DNA of 64,000 nucleotides, taken from Synechococcus sp. CS-1325 (GTDB lineage: Bacteria > Cyanobacteriota > Cyanobacteriia > PCC-6307 > Cyanobiaceae). This document shows, in pieces, positions 8,502 through 18,605 of this stretch. Each line of letters opens with the position of its first letter. Position 1 is the first letter of the stretch. The translations under genes were made by a program, and so were the position numbers. The stretch lies in NCBI GenBank assembly GCA_025128135.1, contig JAHLYW010000044.1, positions 1 through 64,000 on the forward strand. The letters are read 5' to 3'. The notes below the pieces were generated by a model. It was not told where the DNA came from, made no database searches, and saw only the letters and a program-made list of their open reading frames with translations.

Positions 8502-10183
8502 CAGTTCAGCTCAGCCGTGGGCACCGTGAACGATTCGGTTGCCGAGCCGCTGATCGGGTTGACCACACCCGGAGCGGCAGCCAGCGACAGCTGGTGACGC
8601 AGCTCGGCAGTGCTGATCACACCGCGTTCATGCAGCGTGAGCCACTCGCCCACCGTCGGTTGGGGCCGCAGCGGCGGGGTGAGCGGCGTCACGGTGAGCG
8701 CCAGACCGGCGCCTGGCATCAGGCTGTCGCCGGTGAGTGAGCACCAGTGCGCCAGCACGTTCTCAAACACCGAGGTCTTCTGGGTGGCGAGCGACTGGAG
8801 CAGGGCGTAGGCCTGGCCGGCGGTGAGCGAAATCTCGGTTTCGCTGCGGCCTGCGCCACGGTTCTGGGTCGGCACCAGCGCATCACGGCGCATGGTTTCA
8901 TCCAGCAGGGTCAGGTAGGCGCGGTGCTCGGCGAGCGAGCGGGCGCGGATCTCCTTCCAGTTGAAGTCCGCCCCCTCCGGCAGGTCCATGAAGGTGGAGG
9001 TGGAGAGCACGAGCTGCTCGGGAGGGCGGGGTTCGCCGTCCTCGCTGCGCTGGAAGCCGTACTGATCCACCAGACCGCTGCGCACACCCACCGGCAGGGC
9101 GCAGCGAGAGAGAAGGTCTTCGTATTCGCTCTTGAGCCGGTAGTGGGTGAGGTACTGGTTAGCCAGGCCCAGGTGGGGCAGGTCCCCTTCCCCGAAGGCC
9201 GCCCCATCAGCGGCGTACCAGACCACCGGCATGGTGTGCTGACGGGGCAGCAGCAGCGGCGGGCCCAGCCGTTGGGCGGTGTAGCCGCTGGCGGCATAGA
9301 CGCTGGCGGCCCTGCCGCTGACCGCCGCGCTGTTGGGCACGGCGGCAAAGGTTTCGACGGCCAGGCCGTCATCGCCCAGGGTCGCCTGGTGGTACAGCCA
9401 GTCCTCGAGCCGTGGCGCCTCGGCTCCATTGGGTCCCAGACCCACAGGGCCGAGATGATGCACCGGGATGGCGCTGTCATAGAGCGGCGGCTGCGGTGCC
9501 CTGCGGTCCTGACGCCAACAGATCCGGTGCGGTGGGCTGTCGGGGCTCGGCAGGTGCCAATCCAGCAGATCACCGCGCGGCACCAGCGAGAGCCGCGGCA
9601 GCGAGAGCCGATCACCGCGGCAAATCGCCTCGAGCCGGTGACCTTCCGATGGCCAGCTCCGCAGGGGCGGCAGCACCAGAATCAAGCAGCCGCCATCGCG
9701 CAGCACCAGCAGAACGGCGATGAACAGGAACACGCCCAAATCGGTGCCGAGCCCGTCCACATCGGAGATCACCCGCTGCAGCGAGGGCGGCAGAGCCAGG
9801 TACTCCAGGAAGGAGAGCATCCCGGCGTAGGTGCGCAGTGCATCGCGGAAGAAGCCGCTCGGGCGGGCGTTCTCCACCCGGTTGCGGTAATTGGTGTCAG
9901 GCTCCTTGGCGCCGGGCGGCAGGTAGACGCAGCGGCGACTCATGCCTCCGGGTGCATCGAGCAGGTTCCAGCAGTCGAAGCAAAGATGGAGCTGCTCCCG
10001 CAGGGATCCGAGGGTGGCGTGCTCCCGCCAGGGCTGAAGCTGCGGGGTGCTGCTTGCCGTCACCAGGGCCTGCTCCTCGGGCGGAGAAAGCGGCAGCCAC
10101 TTGTTGCGGGTTCGGTTGCGACTCCTGGAGGCCAAGCGTTTGGTGCGGCTGGGGGCTATTGCCAGTAGAAAAGCAGAAAGCAA
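8501..10183 (-). CDS. Phage portal protein (DUF4055-like), 5' end uncertain
   Basis: A 560-residue frame resembling DUF4055-type portals: segments such as RNRVENARPSGFFRDALRT near the start, an LSPRLS-like barrel region in the middle and a long helical C-terminal part (EIRARSLAEHRAYLTLLDET). Portals form the dodecameric ring through which the large terminase pumps DNA. There is no ATG. The frame opens at a TTG (10183) immediately after a stop codon, and the first 8-10 codons are AT-rich and unlike the rest; another TTG is at 10135. This suggests the native 5' end was lost at the edge of the 10.15-16.38 kb island, so the protein may be expressed poorly or not at all. Confidence 0.7.
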   Translation of the reverse strand: MLSAFLLAIAPSRTKRLASRSRNRTRNKWLPLSPPEEQALVTASSTPQLQPWREHATLGSLREQLHLCFDCWNLLDAPGGMSRRCVYLPPGAKEPDTNYRNRVENARPSGFFRDALRTYAGMLSFLEYLALPPSLQRVISDVDGLGTDLGVFLFIAVLLVLRDGGCLILVLPPLRSWPSEGHRLEAICRGDRLSLPRLSLVPRGDLLDWHLPSPDSPPHRICWRQDRRAPQPPLYDSAIPVHHLGPVGLGPNGAEAPRLEDWLYHQATLGDDGLAVETFAAVPNSAAVSGRAASVYAASGYTAQRLGPPLLLPRQHTMPVVWYAADGAAFGEGDLPHLGLANQYLTHYRLKSEYEDLLSRCALPVGVRSGLVDQYGFQRSEDGEPRPPEQLVLSTSTFMDLPEGADFNWKEIRARSLAEHRAYLTLLDETMRRDALVPTQNRGAGRSETEISLTAGQAYALLQSLATQKTSVFENVLAHWCSLTGDSLMPGAGLALTVTPLTPPLRPQPTVGEWLTLHERGVISTAELRHQLSLAAAPGVVNPISGSATESFTVPTAELN

Positions 10184-10765
10184 TCAGAAAATGAAATTGG
10201 GGATGCTGGAGACGCAGACCTGCGTAGTGTCGCCAGGGACCGAAGCGGGAGAGGCATTCACTCTGGGAGATCGCAGAAAATACGATTCGGCATGATAAAG
10301 ATTGTGTATAGCAATAAATATAGGCAATTCTCAGGCACGTAAACCGGGGCTATCACGACAACCGAAATGCGATAAATATGATGAAGAAGCTTCGATTTGA
10401 CTATTCGCGGAATAATTTATGCTAGCCTCATGAAAATGACATGTGTTGTCTATGCGGTTCTCGGGGCCGTCGCATGAATAGCTAGAAGAATCGCGCTGTG
10501 ACAATGATCAGCCGTGAGGGAATGACGCATGATGACGGGAACCGTGAATAATGTTGATCGGATCTTTCCCCATTTCCCGACGCGGCCACTAATGCTGTCC
10601 CTGCCGACCGTGCTCCGTCTTCTGCGGGCGTCGCGTACCAACCCAGGTAGCGCTGCTTGCAGATGAGTTGAAAAAGGGTTTAAACTGAGGTGATGTACAC
10701 AGGCACGCAAATTACCTGCTGGCACGAGATTGAAGAGCAGCGAGAATCGCGGTCCTTTACCGGAG
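10184..10765 (+). other. AT-rich leader of the Avs-like gene
   Basis: About 580 bp of much lower GC than either phage flank. It contains a sigma-70-like promoter candidate (10397-10423), a 15-codon frame at 10430 (ATGAAAATGACATG...) and no other credible gene. Composition changes abruptly near 10155, marking the left edge of the inserted island. Confidence 0.5.
10397..10423 (+). promoter_or_regulatory. Candidate sigma-70 promoter upstream of the Avs-like gene
   Basis: TTGACT at 10397-10402 and TATGCT at 10418-10423, with a short 15-bp spacer, lie in an AT-rich stretch and point toward the large defence-like gene. They are about 340 bp upstream of its ATG, which would leave a long leader. Support is by eye only. 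Confidence 0.3.
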
Positions 10766-13700
10766 ATGTCATTGGCCAGTAACGTCGCGGCACCCAAGAA
10801 CACTGGAGGTGGCGGATTCGTCTTCGAAAACGACGTCTGCGCCTTTCTGCTCGCGTCAATGCTGGTAGGAGATCCCGTATTCGGGGCGGATTGCGGCGTT
10901 CCAATGAGCCTCGACTTCCAAACGCGTCCTGATGGCTGGTTCCTCGATGACATCCTGGTAACCACGGCCGTCGGGGACACCCACCACCGCTTCGCACTTT
11001 CGGTAAAGAGCAACACTCAGTTCACGGCGACATCCGCTCCTTCAGATTTCGTAGCGGCTGCTTGGGAGCAATGGCTCCACATCAAGTCAGCGGTGTTTGA
11101 CGCAACACTTGACTTCATTGGGCTCGTGACCGCCCCGCTCTCTGCTGCTGCCGAGGATTCGGTGTCTGGTCTTATGAAAAAGGTGATCGTGAACGATCCT
11201 GGCCTCTTCCCTGGACGCCTCGCAACGCCGAAGTGGGCAACCGCCGACGAACGCGCTCTGTTTGCGAGCTTCACATGCCCTGCCGCGCTTGGGCGAACAA
11301 CGACGGATGTGGATACCGCTGCATTGCTAAAGCGTCTGAGGTTCCTCCAGTTCGACTTCGATGCTATCCACTCTAATTCGCAAAGCAGGGCACTCGAACT
11401 TTGTCGTCGTGCCGTGCGCAGCCATACCTTGGCCCACGCCCAAGCCTTATGGAGCGTCCTTCAGGAGGTCGCGTCTGAGCTGCGCCCGAAGGCTGGAAGC
11501 CTCAGCCTGAGAGAACTCATCGAGCGGCTCCGAGCACGCGCTTTGCTCGCCGACTACCCCGATCATGCTCGGGACTGGGCGGCGCTCGATGAGCGGTCTG
11601 CGCGAGAGGTGGGACTAGTCCGAAATTCTATCGCTGACCGCGTTCGCATACCTCGTGAGGACCAAGTCACACAGGTCATAAAGTCTCTCTCGATTGAATT
11701 CCAAGTCGTGCTACTTGGTGCTTCCGGTCTGGGAAAATCTGCGTTAGCGAAGTCTGTTTTTGAGCGCCGCAATGAGAACGCCGAGAGGACATTGTGGGTT
11801 GACGCATCCTCGCTCGATCGTGCGGCGGACTTCGGGGCGTTCGAGACATCACTTCAGCTTCTGCATCCTTTGGCTGACCTGCTCGGGCAGGAGACCAGCC
11901 GAGAACCGGTCGTTATCATCGACGGGCTCGATCGTCTGTACTCGGACCACTCTTTTCGTAACGTGGCCTCGTTGCTTCGATCAGCGGGAGGCGCACCAAA
12001 CTCGACCCGATGGCGCGTTCTTGCAATTTGCCAGTCGCAGGAGTGGCCGCGGGTCCTTGAGGCACTTCAGCGTGCTGGTGCTTCCATTTCCAGCTGGCAC
12101 AACCAAAACACCCAAGGACCAGAACCAGCCGACCTTGAGATAGTTTCAGAGGCCGCTCCAACTCTGCGACGCCTAATTCTTCAGCCACGGATAGGGAAGC
12201 TGCTCACAAATCTGAAGCTCCTCGATCTCGTAGTCCGACGCCTACTAGACGGGACAGACATCGACCCCTCAGCCTTGGTTGGTGAATCGAGTATTGCTGA
12301 ATGGTTCTGGAGCGCAGAGGTTGATCGCGGTTCTGAACGGCTTTCGCGTGGTCAGTTCGTGCGCAGCCTCGCCCAGACACAGGCCGACCAACTCACCGAC
12401 TCTGTGTCGGTTGACAGCCTTAATTTGAGTTCCTTGATCGCAGCGAAAACTCTCTGCGCAGACCAGCTTCTTGTGCAAAAGCCGGGCGATCGCCTCGCAT
12501 TTGCGCACGACCTTTATGGCGACTGGGCACGTCTTCGCATCTTACTGAATCATCGAACTGACCTTGCTGCCTTTTTACAAGGGCGCCATGAATCGCCACT
12601 TTGGCACCGAGCGATCCGCCTCTTCGGGATCCATATGCTCGAGCGTGAAAACGGAGTCCATGAGTGGAAATCGCTGATGTCTTTGTTCGACAGCGGCGAG
12701 ATGAAAATTGTTCGAGACCTTCTTCTTGAGGCCCCGGCGTTCTCGATGAACGCGGGACCACTGCTGGGCAGCATCTTTCCCGACCTTGTTGCTGGTGATG
12801 GGAGATTGCTCCAGCGCCTGTTGACGAGGTTCCTGGCATTCGCCACGGTTCCCAACGAGCAAATGTTGGAGCTGGCCCGATCCGTCGGCATGGACAACAA
12901 TGCAGCTCGTGCCACCTATCGGTGCCCCCATTGGCCTTATTGGATTGATGTCCTCGAAGTTCTGCATGCTCATCGCGTCGAGGCATTGTATGCGGCTCCT
13001 TTCGAAATAGCTAAGGTTGTCGAGATGTGGCTGGAGTTTGTTCCTCCGGGTTCTATCCGTCGACGAGAAGCCGCCGAGCTTGCTGTCATGCTCGGGCAAA
13101 GAGCGCTGGATTCTCGGGATGATTATCGCGGGGAAGAGGAGCGGGGGAGACATTACAAATGCGCTCTCCTTGCAGCACCAGAGCGTCCAGATGAGATTGC
13201 AGAACTTGCAAAGACTGCGGCTGAGCGCATTCCCAGACCTGTCATGGCTGCTGAGGAAGCCACACCTCTGCGACTACGTTCCCGCAGTATGTTCAGCACT
13301 GGGATCATGCGTGGTCCGTGGCCTGATGGCCCGCTGCGACGTGTCGATGAAGTATTCCAGAACGTTATCCTGGATAGCCTGAGTATTCAGCACCTTTATC
13401 GAGTGCGTCCATCGATAGCTGTTGAGATCATCCTCGCTACTCTTATCGAGGCACCGTACGAGGTGCGTTGGGGTGGCAGTCGACTTTACGAGCGAGAACT
13501 TGATCTCGTTAACAGGCATAAGTGGCAACCAGTTCTTTATACGCAGGGTCCATTTCTCGGTTGTCTTCGGATGAATTTCGCCGAGGGACTTGAGCTGATT
13601 ATGCGACTCCTCGACTTTGCCACTGAGCGAGCTAGGGAGCGGGCTGAACAATATCTTAGCGAGAGACGCGCACGGGAAAGCGCAGAAGGCCACAACGAGA

Positions 13701-16048
13701 TAGAAGACACCCTGGCAATGGCTGCCTCTGTACCTTGGGTTTTACTACTAAAAGGAAGTGCAACGGAAGACCTGATCTTCCAAGGCGACGAGTCAGTCTA
13801 TGGCTGGAGTTCCGGCCTGGGCAATCCGCCCGACACCATCGAAGCAGCTCTTATGGCGCTCGAGCAGTATTTCTATGCTTGCATCGATGCAGGGGAGAAC
13901 ATCACGAAGAGCGTCGTCATGACTTTTGCTCGAAGTCGCTCGGTTGCGGCTTTGGGAGTGCTCTGCGATGTCGGCAAGCGTCAGCCGGAGCTTTTCAATG
14001 GACCGCTGCGTGCGCTGCTTTCTGCACCTGAGCTCTATTCGTGGGAGATCACTAAGCAGGTGAGTAACCGCACGCATATGATGATCGGTGCGAGCATGAA
14101 AGGCCAGGTCTTCTTCGAACTTGCAAAGCAATTCCACGGATTGGAGCACAGAAAGTATGACATTCGGTATATAGCGTCGGATTTATTGCTCAAGAGCGAA
14201 GAGATGCAGTCCTTCTTTTGCTCGGTTCGCGCTTGGTGGAAGAAGCGACATGGTGAGGGAGAACAACTCGCCAGTATGTCGGAACAACTTGATCTCCGGC
14301 TCGACCCGGCTAATTGGCAGATGCGCGAGGATCCGACGCACGGGCTGGTTATCGCCAACGTTGCACTTGAGCGAGTTCAGGCCGAGAAAGCTGGCGAAAT
14401 GCAAGTCATCAACGACCGGATGCTTCGCAACAGCTTCCCAATGCGCTGCCGCTCGATCCTTGACGAGCGGCAGCTCCAAGCCGACGCCGAATTAGAAGAG
14501 TTTTGGCAAGAATGGAACAGAATTCGAAAACTTGCCGATGCTGCATCTGTTCTTCCTGGTGGCGAGGAGCGATTAGTTGACCTCTACATCGACGCCCTCA
14601 CAGGAGGCATTGCTGTAATGATATGGCGAGACGACTGGCTGTCCCGACATACAACTCGACGAGAAGAAGTCGAGAGAGTGCTTGACTCCATTTTAACAGG
14701 TGAACCTCCGAAAAGAACTGAGTACATGTCCAGTCACGATGTCTGCGCTTGGTCGTGGGACTGTTTTCTCGCAGAGTCAGTCGCAATGTTATGGGCACGT
14801 GATCCGCAGGATGCACGGTGGCGACGCCTCGTGGCCCAGTTGCTCTTTGCAGAGAAGTACAAAGTTGTGTCTACGCTGTTCTCTCGGTGTGCCGAGCATC
14901 GGACAATCCTGGGTGACGACTTTGGACGTTTACGCCGATTAGCAATTGACTGGGCACATGTGAGAGGCCGCGTTGACGGGTTACGCAACTGGCAATATAT
15001 GCTCCCGGAAGGTGATGTGCGCGTACAAGAACATATTCATGGCGAATTGGCCACCTGGCAAAATGAGAGACTTAGGGCATTTGTCGATGGCACTTTAGCT
15101 CCTCTGCCAGTTGACTGGAATAGGTTCGAAGATGCGAGCCGATTCGCCGAGATTGACACCCTTAGCAGCAAGTGGCCCGACTTCAGACTGATCGACTTCC
15201 ATCTCGTGCGCTGCAGCCATGGCTGGCTGCCTCTGCCCAATGAAGCGCTAAGCGAAAAGGAGCGAGAAGTTGTTATTCAGTTCTGGCGGGTCGCGCTTAA
15301 TGTGGTGGCCGCAAGACCGCGATCCGACTTGCAGCGAGACGATCATCAATACCCACATGCGGATGAGGAGTGGGTGCTAGAGAACGTGGCTGCGGTACTG
15401 CTGCAACTGCGCCCGACTGAGGAACCTGAATTGTTCTGGGCGGTGATTATTGACCTCCATAGTGAGGCTCACGACTGGCCGAAGAAGTTCCTAAACGCAC
15501 TACACAGATGCGCCCTTTCATCAGAACAGACGCCTGCCAGCTATAGTCCACTCATTCGCCAGATTGTGCAGCGAGCTTTCTCTGATATCGACGGCACGCG
15601 ACGATGGCCTTTGCATAAGGATGTGTGGGACGCGCTGATCGGGATCCATTGGTGGGTCAGCGACCTATGGGATGAACGTCATGCTCAATACGTCATCACC
15701 ATTTGGGACGTCATTTCCTGCTGGATGGAGAAAGCTCCTCAAAACGGAGGGCGCCTCGGAAAGTTCGCACGATGGCTGGCGAAGCCAGCGGCAGGAGCAG
15801 TTCGCGTGCGAACGCTCACGTGGTTTCAGGAACTCCTTCATGGTGACGAAGAGTCTTCGGCGTATCGCTATGAAGACTTTGAAGACGATCTTGCAAAGCT
15901 CCTAAACGTGGTCTGGGACCAAGATCAGATTCGGCTGCGTACTACGGGTGAATCTTTTGCGGCTTTTCAAGGCCTCCTCGCCTGGCTAGTTGAACGGCAG
16001 AACTCTCTAGGGCTAGAACTTCAGGGGCGCATCGGAGGGCTCATATGA
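10766..16048 (+). CDS. Avs-like STAND NTPase with N-terminal nuclease-like domain
   Basis: A 1,760-residue single protein. Residues 14-85 resemble the Cap4/Mrr-type PD-(D/E)xK effector found at the N-terminus of many Avs proteins: a GGGGFVFE start (E21), LDDILV (D61/D62), then ALSVKSN with S79-x-K81 where Q/E-x-K is usual, so catalysis is not certain. A P-loop follows (GASGLGKS, residues 318-325) with Walker B VVIIDGLD (D386) and NTPase helices to about 600. About 1,100 further residues are helical, Trp-rich and without obvious transmembrane segments, like the TPR-type sensor half of Avs proteins. Known Avs proteins bind phage large terminase or portal and then tetramerise to activate the effector; applying that here is inference. 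ATG 10766 is chosen; a TTG at 10730 is in frame. The gene is lower in GC than the phage genes around it and runs against them. No partner gene is present. Confidence 0.75.
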   Translation: MSLASNVAAPKNTGGGGFVFENDVCAFLLASMLVGDPVFGADCGVPMSLDFQTRPDGWFLDDILVTTAVGDTHHRFALSVKSNTQFTATSAPSDFVAAAWEQWLHIKSAVFDATLDFIGLVTAPLSAAAEDSVSGLMKKVIVNDPGLFPGRLATPKWATADERALFASFTCPAALGRTTTDVDTAALLKRLRFLQFDFDAIHSNSQSRALELCRRAVRSHTLAHAQALWSVLQEVASELRPKAGSLSLRELIERLRARALLADYPDHARDWAALDERSAREVGLVRNSIADRVRIPREDQVTQVIKSLSIEFQVVLLGASGLGKSALAKSVFERRNENAERTLWVDASSLDRAADFGAFETSLQLLHPLADLLGQETSREPVVIIDGLDRLYSDHSFRNVASLLRSAGGAPNSTRWRVLAICQSQEWPRVLEALQRAGASISSWHNQNTQGPEPADLEIVSEAAPTLRRLILQPRIGKLLTNLKLLDLVVRRLLDGTDIDPSALVGESSIAEWFWSAEVDRGSERLSRGQFVRSLAQTQADQLTDSVSVDSLNLSSLIAAKTLCADQLLVQKPGDRLAFAHDLYGDWARLRILLNHRTDLAAFLQGRHESPLWHRAIRLFGIHMLERENGVHEWKSLMSLFDSGEMKIVRDLLLEAPAFSMNAGPLLGSIFPDLVAGDGRLLQRLLTRFLAFATVPNEQMLELARSVGMDNNAARATYRCPHWPYWIDVLEVLHAHRVEALYAAPFEIAKVVEMWLEFVPPGSIRRREAAELAVMLGQRALDSRDDYRGEEERGRHYKCALLAAPERPDEIAELAKTAAERIPRPVMAAEEATPLRLRSRSMFSTGIMRGPWPDGPLRRVDEVFQNVILDSLSIQHLYRVRPSIAVEIILATLIEAPYEVRWGGSRLYERELDLVNRHKWQPVLYTQGPFLGCLRMNFAEGLELIMRLLDFATERARERAEQYLSERRARESAEGHNEIEDTLAMAASVPWVLLLKGSATEDLIFQGDESVYGWSSGLGNPPDTIEAALMALEQYFYACIDAGENITKSVVMTFARSRSVAALGVLCDVGKRQPELFNGPLRALLSAPELYSWEITKQVSNRTHMMIGASMKGQVFFELAKQFHGLEHRKYDIRYIASDLLLKSEEMQSFFCSVRAWWKKRHGEGEQLASMSEQLDLRLDPANWQMREDPTHGLVIANVALERVQAEKAGEMQVINDRMLRNSFPMRCRSILDERQLQADAELEEFWQEWNRIRKLADAASVLPGGEERLVDLYIDALTGGIAVMIWRDDWLSRHTTRREEVERVLDSILTGEPPKRTEYMSSHDVCAWSWDCFLAESVAMLWARDPQDARWRRLVAQLLFAEKYKVVSTLFSRCAEHRTILGDDFGRLRRLAIDWAHVRGRVDGLRNWQYMLPEGDVRVQEHIHGELATWQNERLRAFVDGTLAPLPVDWNRFEDASRFAEIDTLSSKWPDFRLIDFHLVRCSHGWLPLPNEALSEKEREVVIQFWRVALNVVAARPRSDLQRDDHQYPHADEEWVLENVAAVLLQLRPTEEPELFWAVIIDLHSEAHDWPKKFLNALHRCALSSEQTPASYSPLIRQIVQRAFSDIDGTRRWPLHKDVWDALIGIHWWVSDLWDERHAQYVITIWDVISCWMEKAPQNGGRLGKFARWLAKPAAGAVRVRTLTWFQELLHGDEESSAYRYEDFEDDLAKLLNVVWDQDQIRLRTTGESFAAFQGLLAWLVERQNSLGLELQGRIGGLI

Positions 16049-16066
16049 GTGCATTTGCATTGCAGT

Positions 16067-16255
16067 TTAGTGGTTAGATGCCCGAGCTTTTACTGCCTTC
16101 AAGATGGTCTCTATGTTGGAGCTGAAGTTGTTTGATAGTGCCAGAAAGATGGCGAAAGTTGCACGAGTATTGCCATTGATGCGAATTTCGACCGCGGACA
16201 CCTCCTCTTGAGACTCGACATATCAAACAAGGTCCTCGATTGGACAGGCCGCCAC
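16067..16255 (-). pseudogene. Small degraded frame downstream of the Avs-like gene
   Basis: On the minus strand a coding-looking 51-codon stretch (16070-16222) reads EEVSAVEIRINGNTRATF and continues through a hydrophobic LALSNN segment to a TAA at 16067-16069. It has no start, but beyond an in-frame TGA at 16223-16225 the same frame continues (AACPIEDLV) back to a GTG at 16253-16255. A single nonsense change in a gene of about 60 codons would explain this. The product is not recognised. It is convergent with the Avs-like gene and lies inside the same low-GC island. Confidence 0.35.
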
Positions 16256-16346
16256 GGATTACTCTTCTGGATTATACGAGTCTTCCCTGTCGCTCAGGGG
16301 CAATGCTCAAAGCAGGATGTGGTTGGACTTAGCCATGTTGGGAGGC

Positions 16347-16937
16347 TCAACTATCAGGCTGCAACGTAATCACCGTGATTGAGCATGCGTACTGAATCTC
16401 CCGCCAGCGCTCGATCGTGATCCCCAGCGTCTCCGGAACTGCATGGGGAGCCAGACCCTCCCGCAACAACTTCTGCCCGCTGGCATAGAGATCGCGCCAG
16501 GAGGGCGGCACCTTGATCGCAAAGCCGTGGTCCCGCAGGTAGTGGGTGATCTCGCCGTTGGCGTAGGTACGGGCGTAGGGCCGAAACGAGCGACCACCCG
16601 TGCCATCGAAGCGAGCCGCCGCCTTGAGCAAGCCGATCACCGCGAGCTGCCGCAGATCATCGAAGGAATGGGTGGTGCGCCGGGCAAAGTTGCCGGCGAT
16701 CTTGTCCGCCAGATCCAGGTGCGCCAGCGCCAGGGCGTGGGCAGCGGCATGGGGATGCACGGGCCGCTGGCGCCGGTGCCGCATACGGGGCTGCTGAGGC
16801 TCCGGGCTGTAGGGGAAGGCAAAGACCAGCTGCTGGTGGCCCTGCGTGGGCGGCTCCCGGCGCGGACGCCTTCGCGCAATGGGCTCAATCCCCGAACGGC
16901 TCTCCTGTTGCGGCAGCGGCAAGCAGAGCTGGCTCAC
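16347..16937 (-). CDS. Phage-borne sigma-70 family factor, C-terminus truncated
   Basis: A 196-residue protein. After a Pro/Arg-rich N-terminus it shows sigma region 2 (LADKIAGNFARRTTHSFDDL, then QLAVIGLLKAAARFD, then FRPYARTYANGEITHYLRDHG, the core- and -10-binding signature) and region 3 (IKVPPSWRDLYASGQKL ... LGITIERWREIQYAC). Region 4, which reads the -35 element, is missing. After C185 the frame runs into 11 unrelated residues and stops, at the point (about 16382) where composition falls to the low-GC island. The 3' part was probably lost when that island was inserted. It resembles group 3 sigma factors of the SigF/SigB kind. It is next to the large terminase gene (3-bp gap), so in the intact phage it may have driven late transcription. 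Confidence 0.75.
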   Translation of the reverse strand: MSQLCLPLPQQESRSGIEPIARRRPRREPPTQGHQQLVFAFPYSPEPQQPRMRHRRQRPVHPHAAAHALALAHLDLADKIAGNFARRTTHSFDDLRQLAVIGLLKAAARFDGTGGRSFRPYARTYANGEITHYLRDHGFAIKVPPSWRDLYASGQKLLREGLAPHAVPETLGITIERWREIQYACSITVITLQPDS

Positions 16938-16940
16938 AGC

Positions 16941-18602
16941 TCACCGCGTCAGCAGCATCGGCAGCGGATCGCGCTTGATGCCCAGCCCGCGCCAGTAGCG
17001 GGTCTCCAGCCACAGGGCACCATGACCAAAGGCATCCACCAGATCCTTGGTGCCCTTGGGGAAGCGCGGCAGTTCCTCCACCAGCGGTGCGGCGCGGTGG
17101 TGGAAGCGCACCTGGCCCGCCTCCAGCAACGGGGCGACGGCATGGGCCCGCGACTCCTTGCTGCCGCGGGCGGGGATCGGCAGCAGCCCCGGCACCTTGC
17201 GCTTGAGGGTCTGCTGCACGGCCGGGCCATTGGCCGCGTCCTCGATCAGCACCGCGTGCGGACGAAGACCCTGGGCGTCGAGGGCCGCGAGTGTGGAGAG
17301 CAGGAAGCGAAGTGTCTGGGGTAGATCGAAGTGATGGCGCGCCGCCCAGATCACCTCCAGTTCCAGCTGGGGGGCCAGCGGCCCTGCCCCTTGAGGCCTT
17401 GGCGCTTGCGGCCCTGCCGTATCCGGCAGCAGCAGGCCCATCAGCACGAAGCCGCAATGGTCGTTCTGCTCCTCCCCCTTGAAGGAGAGGTCGCAGGAGA
17501 GCACCAGCGGGGCAAAGCGGCGCGGCTGCTCGCGGGAGAACGGCGGTTTGATCCAGGACCGCTGGAAAATCGCCCCCTGCGCCGGCGAAGGCCGCTGCTG
17601 GTAGAGGGCGTTCCACCAGTAGGAACCCACGCGCGAGCGGATCTTGAGCAGTTCGCTCAGCGGGAACCGCTCGGGGCAAAGCGCCTCGCCCGGCTGGCGC
17701 CAGTCAGGTTCGAGCGTGCAGGACGCCGGGAAGCTCAGGCGATCGGCCCGGTGCTCAGCAATGGCCGGGAGGTTGAGCACATGCCACTCCTGCGGGGCAT
17801 CGCCGGTTTCCTGGGCCAGCAGCCAGCCGATCACGTCCTCGTGGTCCCAGCGGGTGAGCACGATCACCTGGGCCGAGAGGTTGTGCTGCAGGGCGCCATC
17901 ACCTGCATCGGTGAACTGGGGTTCAGCGCGAGTGAACCAGACGGCCTTGAGCCAGTCCTCGATGCGAGAGCGCACCCGGGCTGAGCCGGCATCGGCGGGA
18001 CCCTTGTAGGGGTCATCGATCACACCGAGGCTGTAGCCCTTGCCCGTGAACGGCCCATCCACACCAGCCGCGATACAGCCGCCACGCTGGGTGGTGAGCC
18101 AGTTGCCGACCGCCGCGGAATCCTTCGAGAGCTGGTTGCCGGTGACGCGGTAGAAGTGCCGCGCCTCACGGGAGTGGGCATAGGCCAGCTCACCGGAGTA
18201 GCTGGCGATGGCGGCGAAGAGATGCGGGTGGCGGTAGATGAAGTAGGCGGGGAAGAGCTTGGAGACCAGCAGTGATTTGCCCAGGCGCGGCGGACAGGTG
18301 ACGATCAGGCGCGAGAGCTCGCCATCGGCGATCGCCTGCAGCAGAGCAATCAGCACCACCGCCCAGCGGTGGAAGCCGTAGCGGGGGTAGGCCTCAGCGA
18401 TGAACTCCCGGAAGCTCAGTGGCGCCGCGCTGGAGCGGGCCAGGGCGGGATCGGGAGCACCCAGCAGGCCGAGATCACCCCAGGGGTCGCCGTGCTGCGG
18501 GGAATGGAGCAGGCCGCCGCCGCTGAACATCCCTGCCGCGGCAGGCTCAGCCTTGGGAGGGCGGGGCGCTCCGGTTGCCAGCATGCCGGTGGTTGGGCCC
18601 AT
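16941..18602 (-). CDS. terL: Phage terminase large subunit
   Basis: A 553-residue packaging motor and DNA-cutting nuclease. The ATPase half has a Walker A-like CPPRLGKS (residues 103-110) and a Walker B LGVIDDPYKG (D195/D196), followed by the adenine/coupling region IVLTRWDHEDV. The nuclease half starts with the RNase H-like strand LVLSCDLSFKG and has IEDAANG, with acidic positions in the expected order; the C-terminus carries KDLVDAFGHG. It follows the small subunit after 3 bp and precedes the sigma factor by 3 bp, all leftward. The first 60 residues are Pro/Gly-rich and poorly conserved-looking, so a later start is possible. Proteins of this kind are the ligand recognised by Avs1-3 sensors, which matters because of the nearby Avs-like gene. 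Confidence 0.93.
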   Translation of the reverse strand: MGPTTGMLATGAPRPPKAEPAAAGMFSGGGLLHSPQHGDPWGDLGLLGAPDPALARSSAAPLSFREFIAEAYPRYGFHRWAVVLIALLQAIADGELSRLIVTCPPRLGKSLLVSKLFPAYFIYRHPHLFAAIASYSGELAYAHSREARHFYRVTGNQLSKDSAAVGNWLTTQRGGCIAAGVDGPFTGKGYSLGVIDDPYKGPADAGSARVRSRIEDWLKAVWFTRAEPQFTDAGDGALQHNLSAQVIVLTRWDHEDVIGWLLAQETGDAPQEWHVLNLPAIAEHRADRLSFPASCTLEPDWRQPGEALCPERFPLSELLKIRSRVGSYWWNALYQQRPSPAQGAIFQRSWIKPPFSREQPRRFAPLVLSCDLSFKGEEQNDHCGFVLMGLLLPDTAGPQAPRPQGAGPLAPQLELEVIWAARHHFDLPQTLRFLLSTLAALDAQGLRPHAVLIEDAANGPAVQQTLKRKVPGLLPIPARGSKESRAHAVAPLLEAGQVRFHHRAAPLVEELPRFPKGTKDLVDAFGHGALWLETRYWRGLGIKRDPLPMLLTR

Positions 18603-18605
18603 GGC

